64,000 nt of DNA from Fibrobacter sp. Its GTDB lineage: Bacteria; Fibrobacterota; Fibrobacteria; Fibrobacterales; Fibrobacteraceae. The stretch's first letter is position 1; the number at the start of each line of letters is the position of its first letter. The stretch covers positions 26,588-90,587 of the forward strand of contig JAFVTX010000009.1 in assembly GCA_017503015.1 (NCBI GenBank), read 5' to 3'. A model generated the notes under the pieces. The model worked only from the letters and a program-made list of their open reading frames with translations. It was not told the origin of the DNA and did not search any database. The position numbers and the translations under genes are program-made. Shown here in pieces: positions 57,419 to 64,000 of this stretch.

Positions 57419-58354
57419 ATGCATATCTTGGAAAAAATTAGCGAATTTGTGGGCAAGTGGATGGCGGTTATCATTTTGGCTATCGCGGCGCTCTCGCTGC
57501 TCCTGCCCAAATCTACGTTCTGGATTGAAATCAGCTGGGTGAATTACCTGCTGATGATTGTGATGTTCGGCATGGGGCTCACACTCAAGTTAAGCGATTT
57601 TGCGCTTGTATTTGCACGGCCGAAGGAAATCACTATCGGGTGTGCGGCGCAGTTTATTATAATGCCTGCACTTGCGTTCTTGCTCTCTAAGGTTTTCGGG
57701 CTGGATGCCGCCCTCATGGCGGGCGTGGTTCTCGTAGGCACGTGCCCCGGCGGGACGTCCAGCAACGTGATTACTTATCTTTCGAAAGGCGACGTGGCGC
57801 TTTCCGTGGGCATGACCAGCGTGAATACGTTGCTCGCACCCGTGCTGACTCCGGCGATTACGTACCTGCTCCTGCGCACCACCGTGAGCGTGGACGTGCT
57901 GGCAATGTTCCTTTCCATCGTGAAGGTAGTCATCGTGCCGATTGCCCTCGGGTTTGTCATCAACAAGTTTTTCGGTAAATGGACTGCCCGTGCCGTGAAG
58001 GTCTTGCCGCTCATCTCGGTGATTGCCATCGCGATGATTGTGGCGGCGGTCGTCTCGCACAACGCCGCAAAGATTCTCTCTACGGGTGCCATCGTGTTTG
58101 CCGTGGTGATTCTCCACAACCTGCTCGGCTACGGCTGCGGCTTTGGCCTCGGGAAGCTGCTGAAATTCTCGACACCCAAGACGAAGGCGCTTTCCATCGA
58201 AATCGGCATGCAGAACTCCGGTCTTGCCACAAGCCTTGCGGCGACTTCGTTCTCGTTGCTTGCCATGGCGACTGTTCCCGGCGCTATATTCTCCGTATGG
58301 CATAACATCTCCGGCGCAATTCTTGCGAACATATATCGTCGCTGGGAAAAATAG
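57419..58354 (+). CDS. Bile acid:sodium symporter (BASS) family transporter
   Basis: A 311-residue membrane protein with about ten helices. The family motifs MFGMGLTLKLSDF, GTCPGGTSSNVITYLSKGD (sodium site) and IEIGMQNSGLATSLA are all present. Bacterial members carry pantoate, bile acids or other organic anions with sodium. It has an AAGGAAACGGG site before the ATG. The Vsr gene follows 12 bases later, probably on the same transcript. Confidence 0.93.
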   Translation: MHILEKISEFVGKWMAVIILAIAALSLLLPKSTFWIEISWVNYLLMIVMFGMGLTLKLSDFALVFARPKEITIGCAAQFIIMPALAFLLSKVFGLDAALMAGVVLVGTCPGGTSSNVITYLSKGDVALSVGMTSVNTLLAPVLTPAITYLLLRTTVSVDVLAMFLSIVKVVIVPIALGFVINKFFGKWTARAVKVLPLISVIAIAMIVAAVVSHNAAKILSTGAIVFAVVILHNLLGYGCGFGLGKLLKFSTPKTKALSIEIGMQNSGLATSLAATSFSLLAMATVPGAIFSVWHNISGAILANIYRRWEK

Positions 58355-58366
58355 CCCGATTTGAAT

Positions 58367-58810
58367 ATGAAAAAGCGCCGTCCAAGGAAACGTGCTCCCA
58401 TGAACCGCTCGCAAATGATGCAGGCGGTGCATTCGGAAGATACGCAGCCCGAACTACTTGTGCGGCGGGAGCTTTTTAAGGTGGGACTGCGATATAGACT
58501 GCACCGTCGTGATTTGCCCGGCTCTCCAGATTTATTCATTCTCAAGTACGGCGTGGTGGTCTTCATAAACGGCTGTTTTTGGCACCAGCACGGCTGCAAG
58601 TTTACAAGCAAGCCCAAGAGCAATCCTGAATTCTGGAACGAGAAATTCACGAACAATATCGTTCGCGACATCAAGACGAACTGGAAACTTTCGCTCTCGG
58701 GTTACCGCGTCGCCACAGTGTGGGAATGTTCCATCAAGAACGACTTTGACCGCACCATCGAACGCCTCAAGGCATTTATCAAAAGCGACGAAGAAACTAT
58801 CGAAATTTAA
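58367..58810 (+). CDS. vsr: Very short patch repair (Vsr) endonuclease
   Basis: A 147-residue Vsr-type nuclease. RSQMMQAVHSEDTQPELLVR, YRLHRRDLPGSPDLF (metal-binding Asp), VVFINGCFWHQHGC (zinc/active-site His and Cys) and FWNEKF are the family motifs. Vsr nicks T-G mismatches made by deamination of 5-methylcytosine and normally sits next to a cytosine methyltransferase; none is present here. ATG 58367 is used; an internal ATG (MNRSQMM) is another possible start. Confidence 0.92.
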   Translation: MKKRRPRKRAPMNRSQMMQAVHSEDTQPELLVRRELFKVGLRYRLHRRDLPGSPDLFILKYGVVVFINGCFWHQHGCKFTSKPKSNPEFWNEKFTNNIVRDIKTNWKLSLSGYRVATVWECSIKNDFDRTIERLKAFIKSDEETIEI

Positions 58811-59034
58811 GGGCCCAATGGGGCATGGCGTACAAAGGCTCTGTCAAGTCTTTCTGTACGGCTACAGAAATGCTGCGGCGAGATTGGTCACGATTTTAGC
58901 AAAAAATATGGTCTGTGTCGAATAAACGGTTTGGAAGGGTCTTCCGAATTCGGAAAAGTTTACTAGCCTGGTGCGGGCGTACGGAATAGACCGGCAGAGT
59001 TCTTGCGGTAATATACGAATGTTCACTATAAAGT
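58811..59034. other. Intergenic region, no gene seen
   Basis: Nothing coding was found. TTGCGG (59003-59008) and TATAAA (59027-59032), spaced 18 bp, could be a promoter, but a terminator follows at once. Confidence 0.4.
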
Positions 59035-59065
59035 GGCCGGACCTGATGGTCCGGTCGTTCTTTTT
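59035..59065 (+). terminator. Intrinsic terminator upstream of mraZ
   Basis: GGCCGGACC-TGAT-GGTCCGGTC is followed by GTTCTTTTT. Confidence 0.82.
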
Positions 59066-59098
59066 GGGTTGAATTTTGTAAGAAATCCATAATTTTTG

Positions 59099-59143
59099 TT
59101 GCCGGAGTGGTAGAAAGTGGTATATTTGTACTGTGTTGTGGTA
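59099..59143 (+). promoter_or_regulatory. mraZ promoter overlapped by MraZ-box-like repeats
   Basis: TTGCCG (59099-59104), 16-bp spacer, TATATT (59121-59126) in TATATTTG. GTGGTA repeats at 59107, 59117 and 59138 lie about one and two helical turns apart, like the phased direct repeats bound by MraZ, and flank or overlap the -10. Confidence 0.6.
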
Positions 59144-59172
59144 GATTAACCCAAATCTGTGTGTAAACTAGA

Positions 59173-59649
59173 ATGAATTCATCGCTATTCATAGGTCAGG
59201 CCCAAACGGCTATCGACGGAAAGGGAAGGTCCTCCTTCCCCAGGGAATTTCGTCGTCAGCTGGTGCCGTCCGATGGGGAGAAGTTCGTGGTCACCCGTGG
59301 CCCGGCTCGGACCCTACGGTTTTATACCTTGCCAGAATACGAGAAATTCATGGCGGACCTGGACTCGAGGTCCGACCGCCGTCAAGCTGACCTAGTTCGC
59401 AGAGGCCTCTGCCCCACGGTAGTGGAATTGGATGGTCAAAACCGTATTTTGCTCCCGAAGACCTTGTTGGAGTATGCTGAGCTGAAGGGCGAAGTCCTTT
59501 ATGTGCAGGCAAGCGGTAAGACTCTCGAACTATGGAATCCAGAACGCTTCAATGCCAAGTATGGATTGCAGACAACCGAAGATGTTGCTGCATTCGATGC
59601 CGCGTTCTATGGTGAAAGCTTGACGGAGGGCGACGATGCAAAACGCTGA
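59173..59649 (+). CDS. mraZ: Transcriptional regulator MraZ
   Basis: A 158-residue MraZ with two AbrB-like swapped-hairpin halves: FIGQAQTAIDGKGRSSFPRE and VELDGQNRILLPKTLLEYAEL. It represses its own division/cell-wall operon through direct repeats upstream. It overlaps rsmH by 14 bases. As in most bacteria it is the first gene of the dcw cluster. Confidence 0.95.
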   Translation: MNSSLFIGQAQTAIDGKGRSSFPREFRRQLVPSDGEKFVVTRGPARTLRFYTLPEYEKFMADLDSRSDRRQADLVRRGLCPTVVELDGQNRILLPKTLLEYAELKGEVLYVQASGKTLELWNPERFNAKYGLQTTEDVAAFDAAFYGESLTEGDDAKR

Positions 59650-60613
59650 CCTGCGTCAATCCAAATTACAGACAAATGAATTTTATCACGATCCGGTGAT
59701 GCTTGCCGAGTGCCTTGACGGACTCCGCATCAGGCCGGACGGCACATACGGCGACTGCACCCTGGGCGGTGGCGGACATTCCTTCGGAATTGCAAACAAA
59801 CTAAACGAGAGCGGAACGCTCCACGCTTTTGATCGCGATGAGGATGCCGTTGCTTTTGCCACCAGGCGCCTTGCGGGTGTAAAGTGCAAGTTTATTGTGC
59901 ATCCGGTGCGGTTCGGTGAACTGAAGAACGAAATCGCCCCGAACACTCTGGACGGCATCCTTTACGATCTGGGAATCAGCAGCCACCAGGTGGACGATTC
60001 CAGCCGCGGGTTCACCTTCGTAGGCAACAACCCGCTGGATTTGCGCATGGACCGTCGCGAAGGAGTCTCTGCCCAGGAATGGCTGAAGTCGGTGAGTGCC
60101 GACGACCTGGCTGCGGTGCTCCGGAAGAACGCCGACATGGACCGCGCCTATAAACTGGCCTCCCGTCTAGTGGAGATGGCATCTGCGGTTACGGCCGAGG
60201 GCCGCGAGATTTTGCCCAACGACGTGAAGGCCGTTGTGGAATCGGTGTTCCCCGACAAGCGGCGCGAAGTGAACGGCCTGCTGGCCCGTGTTTTCCAGGC
60301 GGTGCGCATGGAAGTGAACGGCGAGCTGAAAGAAATTGAAAATAGCCTGAGTGCCGCGGTGGATTGCCTGAAGGTGGGCGGCCGCCTGGTGGTGATGAGC
60401 TACCACTCGGTGGAGGACCGCTGCGTGAAGGAAACTGCGGCTCGGTTCGAGAAGGCCTGCATCTGCCCGGAGAACTTGCCGGTGTGCGTGTGCGGTGGGA
60501 ACCACCAGCGTTTGAAGAAGGTGAATCGCAAGCCGATTCTGCCTACGGAACAGGAGATTGCAAGGAACAGCAGGGCTCGCTCTGCGAAGCTTAGGATTTA
60601 CGAGAGGGTATGA
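59636..60613 (+). CDS. rsmH: 16S rRNA m4C1402 methyltransferase
   Basis: A 325-residue RsmH (MraW). FYHDPVMLAECLDGL, GDCTLGGGGHSF (SAM site), LYDLGISSHQVDDSSRGF and LVVMSYHSVEDRCVK are its signatures. It N4-methylates C1402 in the ribosomal P site. It overlaps mraZ upstream and ftsL by 4 bases downstream. Confidence 0.97.
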   Translation: MQNADLRQSKLQTNEFYHDPVMLAECLDGLRIRPDGTYGDCTLGGGGHSFGIANKLNESGTLHAFDRDEDAVAFATRRLAGVKCKFIVHPVRFGELKNEIAPNTLDGILYDLGISSHQVDDSSRGFTFVGNNPLDLRMDRREGVSAQEWLKSVSADDLAAVLRKNADMDRAYKLASRLVEMASAVTAEGREILPNDVKAVVESVFPDKRREVNGLLARVFQAVRMEVNGELKEIENSLSAAVDCLKVGGRLVVMSYHSVEDRCVKETAARFEKACICPENLPVCVCGGNHQRLKKVNRKPILPTEQEIARNSRARSAKLRIYERV

Positions 60614-60924
60614 GCGGAACTGAGAAATTCAAGGTGGCGGCAACCAACAGGTCGATTTTTATAATCGTCTTTTGCGTTGTGCTTTTGGGAGCCCTGCTCC
60701 TGATGCTTCCGCTGTACCTGCAGAACCGCCTGAACAGCCTTTACGGCCAGTCCCGCATGCTCGAGAGGCAGGTGACCTTCTTGCAGCGCGACGCGCTCTT
60801 GCTGGAACTGAAGATTAACCAGATGTCTTCGCTGGAACGCCTGGCCGACTTTGCCGATAGCGCAGGGCTCGGGCTGTACGAGGTCCCGCAGAAGATTATG
60901 GTTCTGGAGGGTAAAGGTGAATAG
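60610..60924 (+). CDS. ftsL: FtsL-like division protein
   Basis: A 104-residue bitopic protein with a short cytoplasmic start, a membrane helix (SIFIIVFCVVLLGALLLML) and a periplasmic coiled coil (YGQSRMLERQVTFLQRDALL). Its sequence is poorly conserved, as normal for FtsL; position between rsmH and ftsI identifies it. It recruits FtsI/FtsW with FtsB at the septum. It overlaps both neighbours. Confidence 0.85.
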   Translation: MSGTEKFKVAATNRSIFIIVFCVVLLGALLLMLPLYLQNRLNSLYGQSRMLERQVTFLQRDALLLELKINQMSSLERLADFADSAGLGLYEVPQKIMVLEGKGE

Positions 60925-62824
60925 ATTCCCTCTTGAACCGCTCGGATTCTTGAAATGGATAGTGCTGTCCTTGGTGGTGGTGCTGACCTTGCAGACCTTC
61001 AACATCCAGGTGCTGAACCGGGAAGTGTACCAGAAGAAGACCATGAGCCTGGTGACCCGTTCCAAGAACATCTACGCCGAACGGGGCCAGATTATGGACC
61101 GGAACGGTGTGGTTCTGGCGGACAACTTCAGGGATACCGCCAACAAGGCCCTGGATTACAGCCGCGTGTTCTTGCAAGGAAAACTTGCCTCCCAGGTGAT
61201 TGGCAAGCTGGACTTTAACGGTCATGGCGTCATGGGCGTGGAACGCGTGTTTGACGAACGCCTGAGCGGGAACGAAGGGTTCCGGGTGAGTGTGCAGGAC
61301 GCCCACCGCCGTGAAGTGTATTCCCGTTCCGAAAACTTGGCGGAGGCGGTGCCGGGCAAGAACCTGGTGCTGACGATTGACAAGAACATGCAGGAACTGG
61401 TGGAAAAGGGCCTGAAGGATGGCGTGACGAAATACAGCGCCACCAGTGCTTCTGCTGTGGTGGTAGATCCTTACACCGGCGAAATCCTGGCCATGGCCAG
61501 TTACCCCACCTTTGATCCCAATTCCAAGACCCAGGGAATCGGCCGTGTGGCAAAGAATGAGATTGTCTCCATGTCTTATGAGCCCGGTTCCACCTTCAAG
61601 GTGGTTACCGCCGCTGCCGCTCTTGAGAATAATGTGGTGGACCCGGAAAAAGTGTTCGCCAACGAGGGCAAGAGCTGGAGCTGGAACCCGAGATCGGCTC
61701 CCATCAGGGATTCTCACGTGTATGGAGATATGAACATGACCCAGGCCATGGTGCAGTCCTCCAACATCGTGTTTGCAAAGATTGCAAACGAGGTGGGGGC
61801 GGACAAGCTTTACCGCATGGCCCGTAACTTTGGGCTGGGCATGAAGACTTCGGAGAATTTCTACGGCGAGGAATCGGGCAAGCTTTACCAGCCCTACGAA
61901 CTGACCCGCGACGACCGCACCCTGAAAACCATGGGCTACGGCCACGCCCTGCTGGTGACGCCCATGCAGATGGTGATGGTCTATTCCACCATTGCAAACG
62001 GCGGCAAGTTGATGGAGCCCATGATTGTGAAGGAATGGCGGGATGCCAATGGCGAGGTGGTGGAAAAGAACGAGCCGGTAGAAGTTCGCCGGGTGATTTC
62101 AGAAGTGACCGCTGCAAAGATTCGCGGCATGCTCAGCCATGTGGTGAACGACAGCGACGGCACGGCGAAGCAGGTGAGGAGCCGGAAAATTCCCGACGTG
62201 ATTATTGGTGGCAAGACGGGTACGGCCGAAAAGTTCAACCAGAAGACGGGCGAGTACGATAGCAAGCTCCAGGTGGCCTCTTTCATTGGGATGGTCCCCG
62301 TGGAAAACGCCCGCTATGTTTGCCTGGTTCTTGTAGATGACCCCAACTCCGACAAGGCCTACGGCCACGCCGGCGGTGTGACGGCAGGGCCTATTTTCCG
62401 CAATATCGTGGAAAGTATCTATTACCATCCGGAAATTTCTCCCTTGACTCACAAGCTGGCGAGAGTGCCTGCCAAGAACGGCTGCAACGTGGACTTTATG
62501 GGCATGACGGTGGCGGCAGCAAAGAAGATGGCTGCAGAACACGGATGCCCGGTGGAATTCAAGGGCGAAGGGGGCCGTGTGGTGTCCCAGCGTAGCGACG
62601 TGCTGGATTCTTTCGGGGTGGTGCTGAATCTTGGCGAAACCTCGGCAAGCAAGATGCCGAACCTGGTGGGGCTTTCTTTGAAGGAAGCCCTGGAAGTGAT
62701 GGGCAATATCCGCATGAACGTGGAATTTGAAGGCAAGGGGAGGGTGGTTTCCCAGTCCCCCAAGGCCGAGACGGAACTTACAAAAGGTGCCACCTGCAAG
62801 CTGACACTGAAGGAGAAGGGCTGA
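60917..62824 (+). CDS. ftsI: Division transpeptidase (FtsI/PBP2B-like) with two PASTA domains
   Basis: A 635-residue class B penicillin-binding protein. It has an N-terminal membrane helix, a dimerisation domain, then the transpeptidase with STFK (active-site Ser), SSN and KTGTAEK. The last 120 residues hold two PASTA domains (MGMTVAAAKKMA; MPNLVGLSLKEALEVM), unusual in Gram-negative FtsI and more like SpoVD/PBP2x. GTG 60917 with GGAGGGTAAAG upstream is the start; it overlaps ftsL by 8 bases. Confidence 0.93.
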   Translation: MNRFPLEPLGFLKWIVLSLVVVLTLQTFNIQVLNREVYQKKTMSLVTRSKNIYAERGQIMDRNGVVLADNFRDTANKALDYSRVFLQGKLASQVIGKLDFNGHGVMGVERVFDERLSGNEGFRVSVQDAHRREVYSRSENLAEAVPGKNLVLTIDKNMQELVEKGLKDGVTKYSATSASAVVVDPYTGEILAMASYPTFDPNSKTQGIGRVAKNEIVSMSYEPGSTFKVVTAAAALENNVVDPEKVFANEGKSWSWNPRSAPIRDSHVYGDMNMTQAMVQSSNIVFAKIANEVGADKLYRMARNFGLGMKTSENFYGEESGKLYQPYELTRDDRTLKTMGYGHALLVTPMQMVMVYSTIANGGKLMEPMIVKEWRDANGEVVEKNEPVEVRRVISEVTAAKIRGMLSHVVNDSDGTAKQVRSRKIPDVIIGGKTGTAEKFNQKTGEYDSKLQVASFIGMVPVENARYVCLVLVDDPNSDKAYGHAGGVTAGPIFRNIVESIYYHPEISPLTHKLARVPAKNGCNVDFMGMTVAAAKKMAAEHGCPVEFKGEGGRVVSQRSDVLDSFGVVLNLGETSASKMPNLVGLSLKEALEVMGNIRMNVEFEGKGRVVSQSPKAETELTKGATCKLTLKEKG

Positions 62825-64000
62825 TGATTTCTGAAGGATTGATGCAGAACCTCCAAGTGACTGGACTTTGCGACGATTCCCGCCGGGTGAAACTGGGGAA
62901 CCTGTTCTTCTCCATGCCTACGGAAGGGGCGGAAGAATATGCCCAGAAGGCGCTTGACGCAGGCGCTGTCGCCGTGGTGGCCGAAATGCCCGCTCCCGAA
63001 AAGATGACCGCCAAGTGGATCCAGGTGATGGATGTGCGCAGGGCCCGTCTGGAAGCGGCAAAGATTTTCTACAAGGATCCATTCAGTAAGCTTACCGCCC
63101 ACGCGGTGACGGGAACCAACGGCAAGACCACCAGCGCCTTCTTGATGGACGCCATGCTCAGCGCCGCTGGCCACAAGGTGGCTCTGCTGGGGACCATCAA
63201 GAACAAGATTGGCGAAAAGTCCGTGCAGGCGACCCTCACGACACCGGGACTTTTGGACCTGTACGCCTTTGCCGCCTCTGCCGTAGAGGCGGACTGCACC
63301 GACCTGGTGATGGAGGCATCGTCCCATTCTCTTTATCAGGGACGCATGGCTGGAGTGCTTTACAGGAGCGGCCTGTTCAGCAACCTGACCCAGGACCACT
63401 TGGATTTCCACAAGACCATGGACGCCTACTTTGAGGCGAAAAAGCTTTTGTTTACCCGTTACCTCGCCAGTGACGGTGTGGCTGTCATTAACGTAGATGA
63501 TTCCTACGGAAAGAAACTATACGATTCCCTGACCGAGATTGAAGCGGGCCGCAAGGTGGCTGTCTCGCGTCTTGGAATCGTTAGCGCTAATGTGAAGCCC
63601 GAAGGCCCTGTCGAAAACACCGAAGACGGCCTGAAGATGTTGTTGCCCGCCATTAGCGGCGAGCCTTTCGAGACGCCCCTTTGCGGGGACTTTAACGTAG
63701 ATAACGTGATGCTGGTGCTTTCGTGGGCGAAGGCTGTCGGTGTGCCGGAGGCGGCCATGCGAAAGGCCCTGGCAGGCATTCGGGTGCCCGGACGTTTCGA
63801 GAAGGTGTGGAACCGTAACGGTCGCCACGTGATTGTGGACTACGCCCACACTCCCGACGCGTTAGAGCGCGTGCTCTCTACCGCCCGCAGCCTCTGCAGG
63901 GGCAAACTCTCTTGCGTGTTCGGCTGCGGTGGCGACCGCGACAAGACCAAACGGCCCATTATGGGAGCTATCGCCGAACGTATGGCGGACAAGGCCTGGC
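62824..64000 (+). CDS. murE: UDP-MurNAc-tripeptide synthetase, 3' end outside window
   Basis: The first 392 residues of a Mur ligase. The ATP motif is TGTNGKTTSAF, the tripeptide-forming region has MEASSHSL and NLTQDHLDFHKTM (typical MurE), and DYAHTPDALE plus GCGGDRDKTKRP follow. The ATGA overlap couples it to ftsI. The residue that selects meso-diaminopimelate or lysine (DNPR-like motif) lies beyond the window end. It adds the third amino acid to the cell-wall precursor. Confidence 0.95.
   Translation, partial: MISEGLMQNLQVTGLCDDSRRVKLGNLFFSMPTEGAEEYAQKALDAGAVAVVAEMPAPEKMTAKWIQVMDVRRARLEAAKIFYKDPFSKLTAHAVTGTNGKTTSAFLMDAMLSAAGHKVALLGTIKNKIGEKSVQATLTTPGLLDLYAFAASAVEADCTDLVMEASSHSLYQGRMAGVLYRSGLFSNLTQDHLDFHKTMDAYFEAKKLLFTRYLASDGVAVINVDDSYGKKLYDSLTEIEAGRKVAVSRLGIVSANVKPEGPVENTEDGLKMLLPAISGEPFETPLCGDFNVDNVMLVLSWAKAVGVPEAAMRKALAGIRVPGRFEKVWNRNGRHVIVDYAHTPDALERVLSTARSLCRGKLSCVFGCGGDRDKTKRPIMGAIAERMADKAW

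Noticed and set aside
1..64000. CRISPR arrays
   Set aside because: The word repeats lack constant repeats with unique spacers of even length, and no cas gene was seen.
1..64000. tRNA or rRNA genes
   Set aside because: No cloverleaf with a GGTTCRA-type T arm and CCA end, and no rRNA motifs were noticed by eye.

Overview
The window looks like a chromosomal stretch of a Fibrobacter species (phylum Fibrobacterota). The clearest marker is a FISUMP-type protein (the Fibrobacter succinogenes major paralogous domain) at 54308-55231. Secreted GH9 and GH53 plant-wall hydrolases, several lipoproteins and barrel-like outer-membrane proteins, and TAnnTTTG-type -10 elements like those of the Bacteroidota/FCB group fit the same picture. 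No tRNA, rRNA or CRISPR array was found.

Layout. 1-2080: 3' part of a methionine-synthase-like gene with eroded active-site motifs. 2245-7255: fatty-acid/phospholipid cluster (yceD, rpmF, plsX, fabD, fabG, acpP) followed by rnc. 7320-15133: peptide-binding lipoprotein, outer-membrane barrel, ferredoxin plus geranylgeranyl-reductase-like oxidoreductase, a Ser/Thr kinase paired with a membrane/TPR protein, and a LOG-family protein. 15247-25834: SNF2 helicase, GH53 galactanase and GH9 cellulase (convergent, separated by an IS3-family element sitting in the loop of their shared terminator), a PqqD-like protein with an ABC exporter, and a SPOR protein. 25844-37424: a very large DUF4011/SF1-helicase-like gene with lost ATPase motifs and a frameshift, gluQ carrying an in-frame palindromic-repeat insertion, a DnaQ-like exonuclease, and GT2 - topoisomerase III - GH3 on the minus strand. 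37771-49415: a secreted carbohydrate-binding-like protein with a lipase-like partner, an outer-membrane lipoprotein, an oxaloacetate-decarboxylase-type carboxyltransferase, a CnoX/YbbN-like protein, an operon with two related membrane sensors (one with a cytoplasmic AraC helix-turn-helix) and an AI-2E-family permease, then HU and a small lipoprotein. 49501-53021: carB behind a leader that resembles a pyrBI-type UTP-sensing attenuator. 53100-57100: an AT-rich accessory segment (XRE regulator with palindromic operators, a hypothetical gene, FISUMP, DUF3800) ending in a decayed second copy of the carB 3' end. 57419-64000: a BASS transporter, an orphan Vsr endonuclease, and the start of the division/cell-wall cluster (mraZ, rsmH, ftsL, ftsI, murE; murE runs off the window).

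Two patterns run through the whole window. First, at least nine genes have a TATATT-like -10 element ending 6-9 bases before the start codon, which predicts leaderless mRNAs; others have normal leaders with GGA-type ribosome sites. Second, many intergenic gaps are filled by low-complexity sequences built from shuffled short words, often arranged as long inverted repeats around a tiny perfect hairpin, and by REP-like palindromes with constant flanks and variable hairpin cores. One such palindrome is inside gluQ and several are inside the carB relic.

All calls come from reading sequence and recalled family motifs; no database search was run.
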